Shown here: positions 41,052 through 50,572 of the stretch, piece after piece
How positions within the stretch are numbered: the first letter of the stretch is position 1
Layout of the letters: each line of letters starts with the position of its first letter
Assembly (NCBI RefSeq): GCF_031877795.1
Contig: NC_133932.1
Coordinates: forward strand, 87,325,994 to 87,389,993
DNA from: Strix aluco
Lineage: Eukaryota; Chordata; Aves; Strigiformes; Strigidae
Length of the DNA stretch: 64,000 bases
Direction: 5' to 3'
The notes under the pieces: generated by a model
Database searches by the model: none
Told to the model about the DNA's origin: nothing
What the model saw: only the letters and a program-made list of their open reading frames with translations
Made by a program: the position numbers and the translations under genes

Positions 41052-44000
41052 AAAGGGGAAAGGAACAGAGAGAGGAAAATAAAATATAAATGTCTCTGTG
41101 GATTCGATACTTCACCAAACAGCTATTTTGGATACTCTCTCACCAGTGAGAACAGTAGTTCTGGGGCTCAGTCCTGTCCTAAGAACTGCTCAAGTATTTT
41201 AATGATTTTTCTGCAAGCAATCACATGGAAACTGGGTCAGAAACTCGGATGAATATACATAGTTTAAATAAGAAATTCTGGTCAGGACCTTGGCCTGGCC
41301 TACTCCGTAAATACACCTCTTGCTTCCACATCATCAGAATTTCAAAGTGAAATGACTGTGTGGCTTTTATGGCAGACTATACCCAGGCTGGATGCAAAAT
41401 CTGTCCATCTCTGTGACTCCTATTCACTTTTCTGACACCTAGTGCTTGAAGCTTTTAAGACTAACCCTGTGACCTATTCAGGTCAACGTTTCCAACACAA
41501 AATTATCGCAAGGTCTGATGAATATGTATACTGGAGAAGAATGTCTATGGGTTTTGTTACTGGCTCCATAGTCTAAATGTCTGATGTGTGAAGTTTATTA
41601 GGTCAAGCTCAGGCTCATACAAAAGCACAACGTAAGCAAGTCCTCCCAGGGCTCTGCACACCCTGGTGGGTGCTGTAACTCATGCTCCCCCACTGTCTTC
41701 TCTGATTCAAGGGATCTCAAAATTATATTTTCTTGTAAAGTAGAACAGCTGCAGCAAGAGGGCTGGTAGCCTGGCGGTTGAAGGTATGAGCCAAGAAAGA
41801 GGAACATGTGGGCTGGCTCTTACATTGCAAAAGATAGAGAATTTTTATTTTCTCATCCTGAGCCAGTCTCCTACTCACTAGATAGAAGTAGGCAAACCAC
41901 TTCTCTAACTTTCTTTTCTTTCTTTCTTTTTTTTTTTTTTGTAATCATCATCCGCCACTGCATCATTTTGCCAAGCTCCATCTGGTGAACATATCACAGG
42001 GAGACTTGGAACATGCTCACACGTCACTGGCCTCAGGAAAATGAAGAAGAAAAATATCTACTTTTGGAAATCTTGCTTGGCCTAAATGCAATTTAGGTAG
42101 AAGTCCAGTAGTTCTGTGAAGACTAGCCTGTGAAACATACTAAGATATAAAATTCTGGGAGGACATCCTTGTATTAGTTTAATCCCTTCTACCCTTAGTT
42201 AAAACCAGATAATCTGAACTGGTTTAAAATCATCGTGTACATCGGGAAGCATAGTTTCTGCAGGAGTTGCATCAGCATATAGAGGCACCTATGTTAACTT
42301 CCACTCCCTGCATATCCAAAGTCTGAATAAAGCCACAATTTCAGATGAAATAATGATCCTATAACTTTTCTATTTGCTGAGTCCATCATAATTTGTAGTG
42401 CACGTACACACACACAGACGTTTATATACATTTGTGTATATATATGGTGTATGTGTATGTACCCACACACAGCGTCATGTCTTCAGTGTAGGACATTTTT
42501 ATTGTAATTATAACTCCCACAGAAATAATGAAGCCAATTTTACAGTACATAACACAACTCTTGAAAGCAGGGTATGTACAGTAATAAATTGTTGTTCTGT
42601 GGAAATTTTGCAGATTCTCTGAGTTCTGCTCTGCAAGTTCTACAATGTTAGGTGAGGTAACTAGCTTTTTAACATGTACCAATAAGCACAAATACACCCT
42701 TAACCAGTGTTACTTACATAGTCACAGCAACAGGGAAATGGGAAATTACCAATTAAGAACATGTAAAAGTATTCCAGTACCTTTTCCTTTTCAAGGCGTT
42801 CTCCATATTAGGAGTAAAGATATTCCTATTCAAAAGGCAACTGTGATGCCCTAGCCATTTTCCTTGTGTTTGGTTAAATACGGCTTACACCCTTATGGAC
42901 TTTACACCCAGAAGAAAGGTATAAGTAGGATGCTCATTGTCTTAGGCTTCTAGAAGTTACAGAGGCAAACACGAGTAAAAGACATCAGATAAGGAAAGGA
43001 GTCAAGGAAAATAGACTTAGGTGCTTTTTCCCCTCTCTGATCTTCTGGATAATTTGGAGGGAATAATGTGAGCTCTGGTTATTCAGCCTGTGTATGGATT
43101 GTAAACTAGGATGAATACGTTGAATTTTAAAGACCCCGATTCATTGGCATTTCGGTGCTGCATGATCTCTCACTACCACACTCTCTAAGTAAAAGAGTAA
43201 AACATTTCAGCCAGAGAGATCCTGATCCACGCAATCCAGGAGCAGGTATTTCCTGAAAACCCTTAGAGGCAGGCCCTTCTCCTAAGATACATACTTCCAA
43301 ACTTAATTCAAGCAGATGAAGAAATCTAAAAATGTAGGGTTATGGCACTGAGTAATGATAGATTAACTTCCTGGCCCTGACACATCCTTCCTGTGTAAAT
43401 TGACTTACAGAACTGAACTTCAGATACCAAATCTGAAATGGATGATGCCTCTTCTCTTCCTCTGACTTGTCTTCAAAATGCTAACCTTTGCATGGCAGAT
43501 GTTCTCTCAATACCTATATCATATATGTGAGACATGAATCTCTTTACATAGTTCCAAAGTATACAGCTGAAAACACAATGGGTTCCTTATCTAAATACTC
43601 TTTTGGAAGTTACATAGCAACATAAACACTCTTATATCTTCTGGCAGATTTTTACCTTTTTTTTTTTTCCACTTGAAATTATAAGGCCCCAGATGGCTTC
43701 CACTAGTTCCTACCTCTCAGCAGATCCCTTGGAAGAAGCAGGCAATTTGTCCTTCATGCTTTGACAACAGGTCATTGTCTCCTTCCTCTTATTTGATTCG
43801 TATTTATTTATTTAATATCTTGCTAATGTTCAGGTCCTCTGGTTGCATTTTGATTGTTTTTACGGTGCCTGAGCAATTTTAATAACATGAAGGTAAAGAT
43901 GCTCAGAAGCTTTATTCTAAGGCGGGAGAAGAACAAGCTCTTTAGTCCTCCTGCCCCACAACCCAGTGAGCGTTCACCAGGCTTCAGATTTTGAGCCTTT

Positions 44001-44587
44001 CCTCCCCTGAGACTTAACTCACCGTGATCTTGTCACTGCTGCTGACACACGGTGAGTGGGTCCCCTACCCTGACCCCCACCCCGACCCTTGCCCCTTCCC
44101 TTGACTCTGCCACCACCCTCCACAAGTTTCCTGGGGGCTTCCCTGCCTTCGGCTCCCCTTGAACTTTGAGGCTGCAATTTTTGATCCACAGAAGGTTTCC
44201 AGCCAGCCTAGCACACCCACCCCACCCCCTCGACGTCACCACCGAGAGACAAAGTCAAAGAAACGATCAGGAGAAATGAATTAATGCGCCTCAAAGTGGC
44301 GCCAAGTTTCTTTCCCTCTTTTTTTTACTAATGAAACCACTAATATATTTCTTGTGGTGCTTTCTGTCTCAGTGGCATTTTATCTCTCCTGGCCCGTTTG
44401 TAATTTATTGGGCAGGCTTTTTCAGGGCCAGGATTTCTCTCTGTTTCGTTTCCTCCTCCTGTCCCATTTTCTCCCACTGCTTCCCCCTCCCTCCATAGTC
44501 CCTGCCCACCGTAACAAATCTAAAGGCCAAATCTTCATCCTGGGGACCCGAAATGGCCACGGTAACTGTTGTAACTTGTCTGTGGTG

Positions 44588-44765
44588 TAATTACATTAAT
44601 TTGATAAGATCATCGTCGGCAGGATGTCTAATTTACTTGCAAGCGGCAGCCAGGGAGAAGCTTTGACCAAATTAGCATGCCGCCGCGACCAGGGGGTGCA
44701 GGCTCCATATGGCTCTCTGGCTTTCCCTATAAATAACCCTCCTCCAGCCCACTCCCGCAGTTACA
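44588..44765 (+). promoter_or_regulatory. Candidate SLITRK1 upstream promoter/enhancer element
   Basis: A compact, complex block about 2.3 kb upstream of the SLITRK1 start codon. It contains a homeodomain-type TAATTA (44588-44593), an ATTAAT (44596-44601), and CTATAAATAA at 44727-44736. The last matches both the MEF2 consensus YTAWWWWTAR and a TATA box (TATAAATA, 44728-44735). Low repeat content and this cluster of sites suggest a conserved regulatory element or an upstream core promoter. Whether transcription starts about 30 bp downstream, near 44760, cannot be told without transcript data. Confidence 0.4.
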
Positions 44766-44872
44766 TCCCCCCTACCAGTATGCCGTAAAGTTCACCGGCG
44801 GCACCGGACGGGAGAGGTGCAGCCCCGGACTGCAGGAGGCACCCGGCGGCCGGGCTGCCTCTCCCGCCGTCG

Positions 44873-45015
44873 CCTCCTCCTCCTCCACCCCCTCCTCCAC
44901 CTCCTCTTCTTCCCCCTCCTCCTCCCCCTCCGCCTCCTCCTCCTCCTCCCTCTCCTCCTCCTCCTCCTCCTCCTCCTCCTCCCAGTTCTCCTTCTCCTCC
45001 TCCTCCTCCTCCTCA
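44873..45015. repeat. Imperfect (CTC)n polypyrimidine tract
   Basis: About 140 bases made almost wholly of C and T, mostly CTC/TCC triplets with a few interruptions. It could form triplex (H-DNA) structure. The 185-codon minus-strand frame at 44772-45329, which is mostly glutamate, and the + strand leucine-rich frame are translations of this tract and are not supported as genes. Confidence 0.93.
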
Positions 45016-45221
45016 GCGCGATTTGACAAGGCAGGGGGAAAGGCGGGTTTCCACTTGCACCACCAGAGGTGCAACTGGTTCTTCGCTCGTAGGCATCTGA
45101 AATCCGTCCAAATGATGCAGAAACTTTTGTATGCTTGGCTCCTTTCTTTCAGACCAGGCACCGATTTTTCCGCTGTGTAATCTCTTTTGTCAGAAGGGTT
45201 GGAGCTGGAAAAAGCAGCGGC

Positions 45222-45260
45222 GGGGGGGGGGGGGGGGGGGGGGGGGGGGGCGGGGGGGGG
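45222..45260. repeat. Poly(G) tract with one C
   Basis: 29 consecutive G, one C, then 9 G. It can form G-quadruplexes and is prone to sequencing and assembly length error. Confidence 0.9.
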
Positions 45261-46059
45261 AAGCAGGCGTTGTATTTCCACAGAGAGGATATTAGGAGCA
45301 TCCCTAGAGAAATATCTATGCATGTACATATGTGTGCATCTCTAGATTTTTATATATAGATAAGGATGTCAAGATGCACAACTGTTCGTTTCAGCCCTCT
45401 CCTCCCCTCCTTAAGGGAGACTATACTCTGTGGGAACAGGTAGCGTGAATTGCTAACAGTGCAGCAATCCCCTCCTTCCCCCCCCCCCCCTTCTTTCCTG
45501 TGATCCTCTAAATTATATATGTATATATATATATAAAACGCAATAATCCACCGTTCAACACTGCACAGAGAACGCCAGCAACAGACCAAATCCAGCATGA
45601 AACACTATAGACTGCAGGGGAGGAAGAAATGCATTTAAAGCAATGACAAAAATGGCGTGCAGAATAATTACCTCAAATTGCTATTCGCTTGACACCCTGA
45701 CACTAATTCTGTTCAAGCCATTGGGAAATACAATAAGGCAAACGCACCTTCCTCGCCTGCTCGTGCAGGTGTGAGTGTGTGTGAATGGGGGCAATTAGGG
45801 ACCGGTCGGGAGGAAGGGAACGCTAAACTTCCCATCTTAAAAGAAAAGAAAGGAATTAAATAATCCCTTTAGGAGAAAGCATCTAAATAGATCGACAGCT
45901 TTTAATGCCAACGTTTTTAACGCTTGCCCTGTACGTGGATTGATTTTTTTTTTTTCTCCAGCATTCCCTCAGCAGATGGATTTTTGCCACTGCAGCTCAG
46001 CAGAGGGTGTCAGATCTTTCAGAGTGCACCAGGTTGAAACGAGCAGAGCCTCTTAGCAA
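45261..46059. other. SLITRK1 upstream flank
   Basis: Sequence between the G tract and the CpG island. It contains a C13 run (45478-45490), a TA-rich tract (about 45513-45536) and a poly(T) run near 45946-45956. No gene is seen. Part of it may be proximal promoter DNA. Confidence 0.5.
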
Positions 46060-46132
46060 CTCTCCCTCTGCGTGCATGTGAGTGTGTGCGAGCGTGCGGC
46101 TCGGCAGCAGCGGAAGAAAAAGGAAAGAAGAG

Positions 46133-46150
46133 CGAGCGAGCGAGCGAGGA
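46133..46150. repeat. (GAGC)n short tandem repeat
   Basis: Four to five GAGC/GCGA units within the CpG island. Confidence 0.85.
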
Positions 46151-46196
46151 GGGGAGGCAGCGCGGCCGGCAGGGCGAGGCGAGGCGCGGCGCGGCG

Positions 46197-46252
46197 CGGG
46201 CGGGCGGGCGGGCGGGCGGCCCCGGCCCCGGCCCCGGCCCCGGCCTCGGCCC
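46197..46252. repeat. (GGGC)n then (GGCCCC)n GC microsatellite
   Basis: About five to six GGGC units are followed by four GGCCCC hexanucleotide units and a degenerate CTCGGCCCGGCCCGG tail, inside the CpG island. The unit on the opposite strand is GGGGCC. Confidence 0.9.
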
Positions 46253-46528
46253 GGCCCGGCGGCAGGCTCCGGCGGCCGGCGGGCATGGGCAGCCGCGCCC
46301 CGGCGCAGCGGGGGCAGGCGCCGCGCAGAGCCGGCGGCAGGGCGGCCCGCGCCTAGGCGGGGGCGCGCCGCGCTTTCAGCACCGGGGCGCTGGACAGCGC
46401 CCGGCGGGCGGCGGGCGAGCAGCGCGGCTCCGCGGCCGCGCAGGCAAGGTCAGACCGGCCGGCGCGGAGCCGCGCGCAGCCGCTGCCTCCGCGGCCACCG
46501 CCGCGCTCCCCGCCCGCGCCTCCCTGAC

Positions 46529-46603
46529 ATGCAGCGGTGGCCGGTGGCTAGCAGCACCGTTCCCGTGCCGGTGAGCCAGCCCGGCCGGCAGACCTCCACT
46601 TAG
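46529..46603 (+). other. Upstream ORF, 24 codons, in CpG island
   Basis: An ATG at 46529 opens a 24-codon frame ending in TAG at 46601-46603, in the probable SLITRK1 leader. Nothing indicates a functional peptide. If the transcript starts upstream of it, it could reduce translation of the main frame. Confidence 0.35.
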
Positions 46604-46643
46604 CTGCCCGGGAGCCGTCAGGGAGGGGGATCGAGGAGGGGGA

Positions 46644-46690
46644 TTTTTTTTTTTTCCTTCTACTTTTTTTTTTTTTTTTTTTTTTTTTTT
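46644..46690. repeat. Poly(T) tracts in the SLITRK1 leader
   Basis: A T12 run (46644-46655), then CCTTCTAC, then a T27 run (46664-46690). If transcribed as part of the 5' UTR these give a long oligo(U) stretch. Exact lengths may vary or be mis-assembled. Confidence 0.9.
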
Positions 46691-46900
46691 GCGTGGCTTG
46701 CAGTACGTGCCTGGATAGTTTGTGGATATAATTATTGACTGGAATCTGGGCTGTTGCAGTTGTACGTGGGGGGGGGAAGAGAGGGAGAGAGGAGAAAAGA
46801 AACAGTCCCCCCCCTCCACCGACCCTCCCTGCTTCCCCTCCCCACATTAATTTTTTTTTTTCTCCCCCTTTGGTGGTGGTTCGGACATTTCATGTATTGA

Positions 46901-46981
46901 ATGAACTGGAATTGCTTTCCGTGTGAGGAGGATGGTTGCTGTTACTTTGTGATGAGATCGGGAATGAATTGCTCGGTTTAA
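46901..46981 (+). other. uORF of 26 codons abutting the SLITRK1 start
   Basis: The ATG at 46901 opens a 26-residue frame with four closely spaced Cys in its first half and ends in TAA at 46979-46981, two bases before the SLITRK1 ATG at 46984. It contains further in-frame ATGs at 46952 and 46964. A second short uORF (46932-46952, six codons) ends in a TGA that overlaps the 46952 ATG as TGATG. Such an arrangement usually tunes re-initiation at the main start. Peptide function is not implied. Confidence 0.5.
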
Positions 46982-46983
46982 AA

Positions 46984-49062
46984 ATGCTGCTTTGGATTCT
47001 GTTGCTGGAGACGTCTCTTTGTTTTGCTGCTGGAAACGTTACAGGGGACGTTTGCAAAGAGAAGATCTGTGCCTGCAACGAGATAGAAGGGGATTTGCAC
47101 GTAGACTGTGAGAAAAAGGGATTTACCAGCCTGCAACATTTCACCGCCCCGACTTCCCAGTTTTACCATTTATTCCTGCATGGCAATTCCCTGACTCGAC
47201 TTTTCCCTAATGAGTTTGCTAACTTTTACAATGCAGTCAGTTTGCACATGGAAAACAACGGTTTGCATGAAATTGTTCCCGGGGCTTTTCTTGGGCTGCA
47301 GCTGGTGAAACGCTTGCACATAAACAACAACAAGATCAAATCGTTCAGGAAGCAGACTTTCCTGGGGCTGGACGATCTGGAATACCTCCAGGCAGATTTT
47401 AATCTATTGCGGGATATTGACCCGGGAGCATTTAGGGACTTAAACAAGCTAGAGGTGCTGATTTTAAATGACAATCTCATCAGCACCTTGCCCCCCAACG
47501 TGTTTCAGTATGTGCCGATCACCCACCTCGACCTCCGGGGAAACCGTCTTAAAACCTTGCCTTACGAGGAGGTCCTGGAGCAGATCCCAGGCATTGCCGA
47601 AATCCTGCTAGAGGATAACCCCTGGGACTGCACTTGCGATCTGCTGTCGTTGAAGGAATGGCTGGAAAACATACCCAAAAACGCTTTGATCGGCAGAGTG
47701 ATTTGTGAGGCTCCCACTAGGTTGCAGGGCAAAGATTTAAATGAGACCACAGAGCAAGAGCTGTGCAAAAAGAACAGAGTGGATTCTAGCCTAGCTGCTC
47801 CCCCTGCCGAAGAAGAAACCTGCGATCCTGGTCCCATTCCAACCCCCTTTAAAATACATGGCAAAGAAGACCCCGCCACGCCAGGATCTGGTCCAAACGG
47901 AGGTACAAAGATTCCTGTCAACTGGCAAATCAAGACCAGACCCACTGCTGCCGTGTCAACAGTCAGCGCGAAGAGCAAGCTACCGGCTACCGTGTCCTGC
48001 CCACAGATCTGCAGCTGCGATCAGATCCCTGGCTCGGGTTTAAAGGTTAATTGCAACGACAGGAATGTGAGCAGCCTGGTGGATTTGAAGCCCAAGCCGT
48101 CCAATGTGCAGGAGCTATTTCTGAGAGACAACAAAATACACACCATCAGGAAATCCCACTTTCTGGATTACCGGAAACTTAATTTACTCGATCTGGGCAA
48201 CAACAACATCGCCACCATCGAGAACAACACCTTCAAGAACCTCTTTGATCTCCGATGGCTCTACATGGATAGCAACTACCTAGACACCCTGTCCCGGGAG
48301 AAATTCACTGGGCTGCAAAACCTGGAGTATCTGAATGTGGAGTTTAATGGGATCCAGCTGATCATGCCCGGCACCTTCAATGCAATGCCCAAACTCAGAG
48401 TCCTCATCCTCAACAACAACCTGCTGAGGTCTCTCCCAGTCGACGTGTTTGCCGGGGTCTCGCTTTCCAAGCTGAGCATACACAACAATTACTTCATGTA
48501 CCTCCCGGTGGCGGGGGTGCTGGACCAGCTCACCTCCATCACCCAGATCGATCTGCACGGCAACCCCTGGGACTGTACGTGCCCTATCGTGCCTTTCAAA
48601 CAGTGGGCGGAGATGCTGCGCCCCAAGGTGATTATGAGCGACCTGAGGTGCGAGTCCCCTGAAGATTTCTTCAAGGAGGATTTCGAGTCTCTCTCCAACG
48701 ACGTGATTTGCCCTCAGTTAAAAATCTCGCCCACATTAACTTCTACTAACAAAAACAGCACCGGGTTGACAGAGACAGGTACTCACTCCAACTCCTACTT
48801 GGAGACCAGCCGGGTCTCTATTTCGGTGCTGGTGCCAGGGCTGCTGCTGGTTTTTGTGACCTCTGCCTTCACGGTGGTTGGCATGCTGGTGTTCATCCTG
48901 AGGAACAGAAAGCGGTCCAAGAGGAGGGACGCCAACTCCTCCGCATCCGAGATCAACTCCCTGCAGACGGTCTGCGACTCGTCCTACTGGCACAACGGGC
49001 CCTACAGCGCCGACGGGGCCCACAGGGTTTACGACTGCGGCTCCCACTCCCTGTCGGACTGA
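46984..49062 (+). CDS. SLITRK1: SLIT and NTRK-like protein 1, synaptic adhesion receptor
   Basis: This 692-residue single-exon frame matches SLITRK1 as I know it (mammalian form about 696 residues) across its whole length. The family are neuronal transmembrane proteins that bind presynaptic receptor phosphatases in trans, promote synapse formation and affect neurite growth. Visible features: signal peptide (about 1-15); an N-glycosylation sequon at Asn18; first cap Cys 24, 29, 31, 42; six leucine-rich repeats; C-cap with NPWDCTC (Cys216, Cys218, then 241 and 261); a Pro/Thr-rich linker (about 262-338); second N-cap Cys 339, 343, 345, 357; a second repeat set; C-cap Cys 531, 533, 556, 576; transmembrane helix about 615-639; a basic stop-transfer RNRKRSKRR; and a short tail ending SHSLSD. 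The short tail separates it from SLITRK2-6, whose tails are longer. ATG 46984 is chosen because it starts the signal peptide and has A at -3. The 16-codon upstream extension begins at TTG and has no ATG. Gene identity is very secure. Confidence 0.98.
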   Translation: MLLWILLLETSLCFAAGNVTGDVCKEKICACNEIEGDLHVDCEKKGFTSLQHFTAPTSQFYHLFLHGNSLTRLFPNEFANFYNAVSLHMENNGLHEIVPGAFLGLQLVKRLHINNNKIKSFRKQTFLGLDDLEYLQADFNLLRDIDPGAFRDLNKLEVLILNDNLISTLPPNVFQYVPITHLDLRGNRLKTLPYEEVLEQIPGIAEILLEDNPWDCTCDLLSLKEWLENIPKNALIGRVICEAPTRLQGKDLNETTEQELCKKNRVDSSLAAPPAEEETCDPGPIPTPFKIHGKEDPATPGSGPNGGTKIPVNWQIKTRPTAAVSTVSAKSKLPATVSCPQICSCDQIPGSGLKVNCNDRNVSSLVDLKPKPSNVQELFLRDNKIHTIRKSHFLDYRKLNLLDLGNNNIATIENNTFKNLFDLRWLYMDSNYLDTLSREKFTGLQNLEYLNVEFNGIQLIMPGTFNAMPKLRVLILNNNLLRSLPVDVFAGVSLSKLSIHNNYFMYLPVAGVLDQLTSITQIDLHGNPWDCTCPIVPFKQWAEMLRPKVIMSDLRCESPEDFFKEDFESLSNDVICPQLKISPTLTSTNKNSTGLTETGTHSNSYLETSRVSISVLVPGLLLVFVTSAFTVVGMLVFILRNRKRSKRRDANSSASEINSLQTVCDSSYWHNGPYSADGAHRVYDCGSHSLSD

Positions 49063-49575
49063 GACGACGGGCGGAGCAGGGGCGGCCACCGCCCGGGACC
49101 GGCCCTTCGCGCTCCAGCCGGTGGGGCGGCCAAGGGCGGCCGGGGGCGGCTCTGCACCTCGGCTGCCTTTTGTCAGAAACAGAACCACAGGCCCGCACGC
49201 CCCCCTCCCCACACCCCCCGTAGCGAGCACCGAGGCCCGGGCCGCGGCGGGGGGAGCCCGGCGCCGGGGCGCGTCCCCCCAGCCCCGCGCAGCCCGGCGC
49301 GGTGGGCGCATCCTCCGCCCCTGCGCTGCCGGGGCAGCAACGGACAAGCGAGGACCCGCTTCCTTCGGCTCCGGCAGGGCGAAACACGGCTCCTGGTTTT
49401 GTTGGGCTTTTGTTCTATTATGTTGGGGTTTGTTTTGCTTTTTTTGCCCTCTGCCCTTGCGGACCGACCCCTGTCCGAGAGGCCGGGAAGAGGAGGGGGG
49501 CGGAGGAAAGGCTGGTGTCGGCCTCCTCCCGACAGCAAAGCAGGAGTGGAAAGTTGCACGAAGGCATGAATGTAA

Positions 49576-49585
49576 TGTAAATAAA
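49576..49585 (+). promoter_or_regulatory. SLITRK1: Proximal poly(A) signal overlapping Pumilio-type motif
   Basis: TGTAAATA at 49576-49583 matches the Pumilio response element consensus TGTANATA. It overlaps AATAAA at 49580-49585, a canonical polyadenylation hexamer. The A30 tract begins 30 bases downstream. Confidence 0.5.
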
Positions 49586-49614
49586 TGACTCCGACGCCGA
49601 AACAGACAAATGGA

Positions 49615-49615
<1 letters not shown>

Positions 49616-49645
<30 letters not shown>
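49616..49645. repeat. A30 homopolymer in SLITRK1 3' UTR
   Basis: Thirty consecutive A on the sense strand of the 3' UTR, followed by GTGCTGC. It is a likely site of internal oligo(dT) priming in cDNA libraries. Confidence 0.95.
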
Positions 49646-49647
<2 letters not shown>

Positions 49648-49788
49648 GCTGCATGGCTCGCATGGATACAACGCACCCCAGGGACGCTCCAGCCCCCGAC
49701 TGGAAGCAGCGTCTAGTTCACACCATCATCCCTCTTACCTGATAAGTCCCTTCGTATCAAACCTTCTATATACGAAATACAGTATAAT

Positions 49789-49794
49789 AATAAA
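49789..49794 (+). promoter_or_regulatory. SLITRK1: Candidate poly(A) signal AATAAA
   Basis: Canonical hexamer 727 bases after the stop codon, followed by a GTGCC-rich and then TTTTTGTGTG (49813-49821 region) sequence resembling the GU/U-rich downstream element. Confidence 0.5.
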
Positions 49795-50325
49795 AAGTGC
49801 CATTTCGCCATTTTTGTGTGATCAATAGGCAGTAGAGATCGTACTTTTACCGTGGAAAAAATTGTAAAGATTTTATTTAAGACATAGTTGCATGAATATT
49901 CTCATCGGATTTTTTTTTTATTTTTTTTTTTTTTTAGGAGGGAATTACTTTGCTGGGAGAGATTTGCTTTGTTGATGGTGGGTTGTGTTTCGGTTTTCAG
50001 GGGGGCGGGGGGAGGGGAGGCTTTGGTTTTGTTTTCTCTCTCTTCTTTTTCAATATACATATTCAGTATTGCCTTTCCATCTGAATGTAAAAATTAGTAC
50101 CCTTGATTTCTATTACGGTAACAGTGTAAACATAAAAAAAAAAAAAATCCAAGGCAGTTAAGCATGACCAATTAATGTCACACTAGTGCTTAGGCTGCAA
50201 AGTTTAATGGTAGAAAATTCTGTGCTGTTGTAAATCTTACTATAACTTGAGGAAACCAGAACTGAGGAAGCAAGTGAAACTTACTAATTCTATTCGAGGA
50301 TTTTATAATGGCATATTTTTTCAGT

Positions 50326-50331
50326 ATTAAA
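50326..50331 (+). promoter_or_regulatory. SLITRK1: Candidate distal poly(A) signal ATTAAA
   Basis: The common variant hexamer, followed within 20 bases by a GTTTTC-rich segment. It could end the long 3' UTR isoform. Confidence 0.4.
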
Positions 50332-50568
50332 GTGAAAATGTTTTCAACTCCGGGTCCTTACCATTTTTCCAGCATCAGTTCTTGCAAGTGGGTTATTTGG
50401 GTTTAGGGGACAGAGCCTCCTTTCAGTGCTGTGTTTCTCTCCCTCTCTCTCTCTTACCCTCCTTCCCTCCCTTCCTCTCTCTCATTCATTCCCACGCAGA
50501 GGCACAAACACCCTTCCCTCACCCCTTCCCCAATGTAAATAACACACAGAGGTTTCCTGCTCCCTCTC

Positions 50569-50572
<4 letters not shown>

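Larger units (their letters stand above)
39603..44570. other. Intergenic DNA upstream of SLITRK1
   Basis: Non-coding, with GC content rising towards its right end (43900-44300). It contains a GT microsatellite, a G run and CA/TG-rich low-complexity DNA near 42400-42475. A CRE-like CGACGTCA lies at 44231-44238, seven of eight positions of the TGACGTCA consensus. No coding gene is recognised. Confidence 0.5.
46085..46615 (+). promoter_or_regulatory. SLITRK1: CpG island, probable SLITRK1 promoter and first exon
   Basis: A sharply GC- and CpG-rich block of about 530 bp in otherwise AT-rich DNA, starting about 900 bp before the SLITRK1 start codon. It contains tandem GAGC, GGGC and GGCCCC units and many GC-box-like GGGCGG words. 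No TATA box is evident, as is typical of CpG-island promoters. Overlapping open frames of up to 173 codons, rich in Arg, Gly, Pro and Ala, arise from the composition. Position and orientation make it the likely start region of the SLITRK1 transcript, but no start site can be fixed from sequence. Confidence 0.7.
46616..46983 (+). other. SLITRK1: Probable SLITRK1 5' UTR
   Basis: Sequence between the CpG island and the start codon. It is pyrimidine- and T-rich with a G run (46768-46775) and a C run (46807-46814). It holds several upstream ATGs: 46892 (two codons then stop), 46901 (26-codon frame) and 46932 (six-codon frame). The exact 5' end and any intron are not visible. Assignment rests on position upstream of the coding exon. 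Confidence 0.55.
49063..50345 (+). other. SLITRK1: SLITRK1 3' UTR (extent inferred)
   Basis: Sequence after the TGA stop, first GC- and CpG-rich (to about 49400), then mixed. Candidate polyadenylation signals are AATAAA at 49580-49585, AATAAA at 49789-49794 and ATTAAA at 50326-50331. An A30 tract lies at 49616-49645 and T-rich runs near 49911-49935. Long 3' UTRs are usual for this family, so the distal signal is plausible. The true end or ends need transcript data. Confidence 0.55.

Noticed and set aside
44772..45329. 185-codon minus-strand frame, mostly glutamate
   Set aside because: It is the translation of the CTC/GAG tract and the poly(G) run. No conserved domain is seen.
46082..46603. 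Open frames of 94-173 codons in the CpG island
   Set aside because: They are Arg/Gly/Pro/Ala-rich translations of GC microsatellites in several frames at once, which is compositional. Only the short uORF at 46529 is noted.
46936..46983. 16-codon N-terminal extension of the SLITRK1 frame
   Set aside because: It begins at TTG, not ATG. The true signal peptide begins at ATG 46984, and no in-frame ATG lies in the extension.
48736..49671. 311-codon minus-strand frame antisense to SLITRK1 end and 3' UTR
   Set aside because: It is a shadow of GC-rich coding sequence that then runs through the A30 tract, with no recognisable domain.
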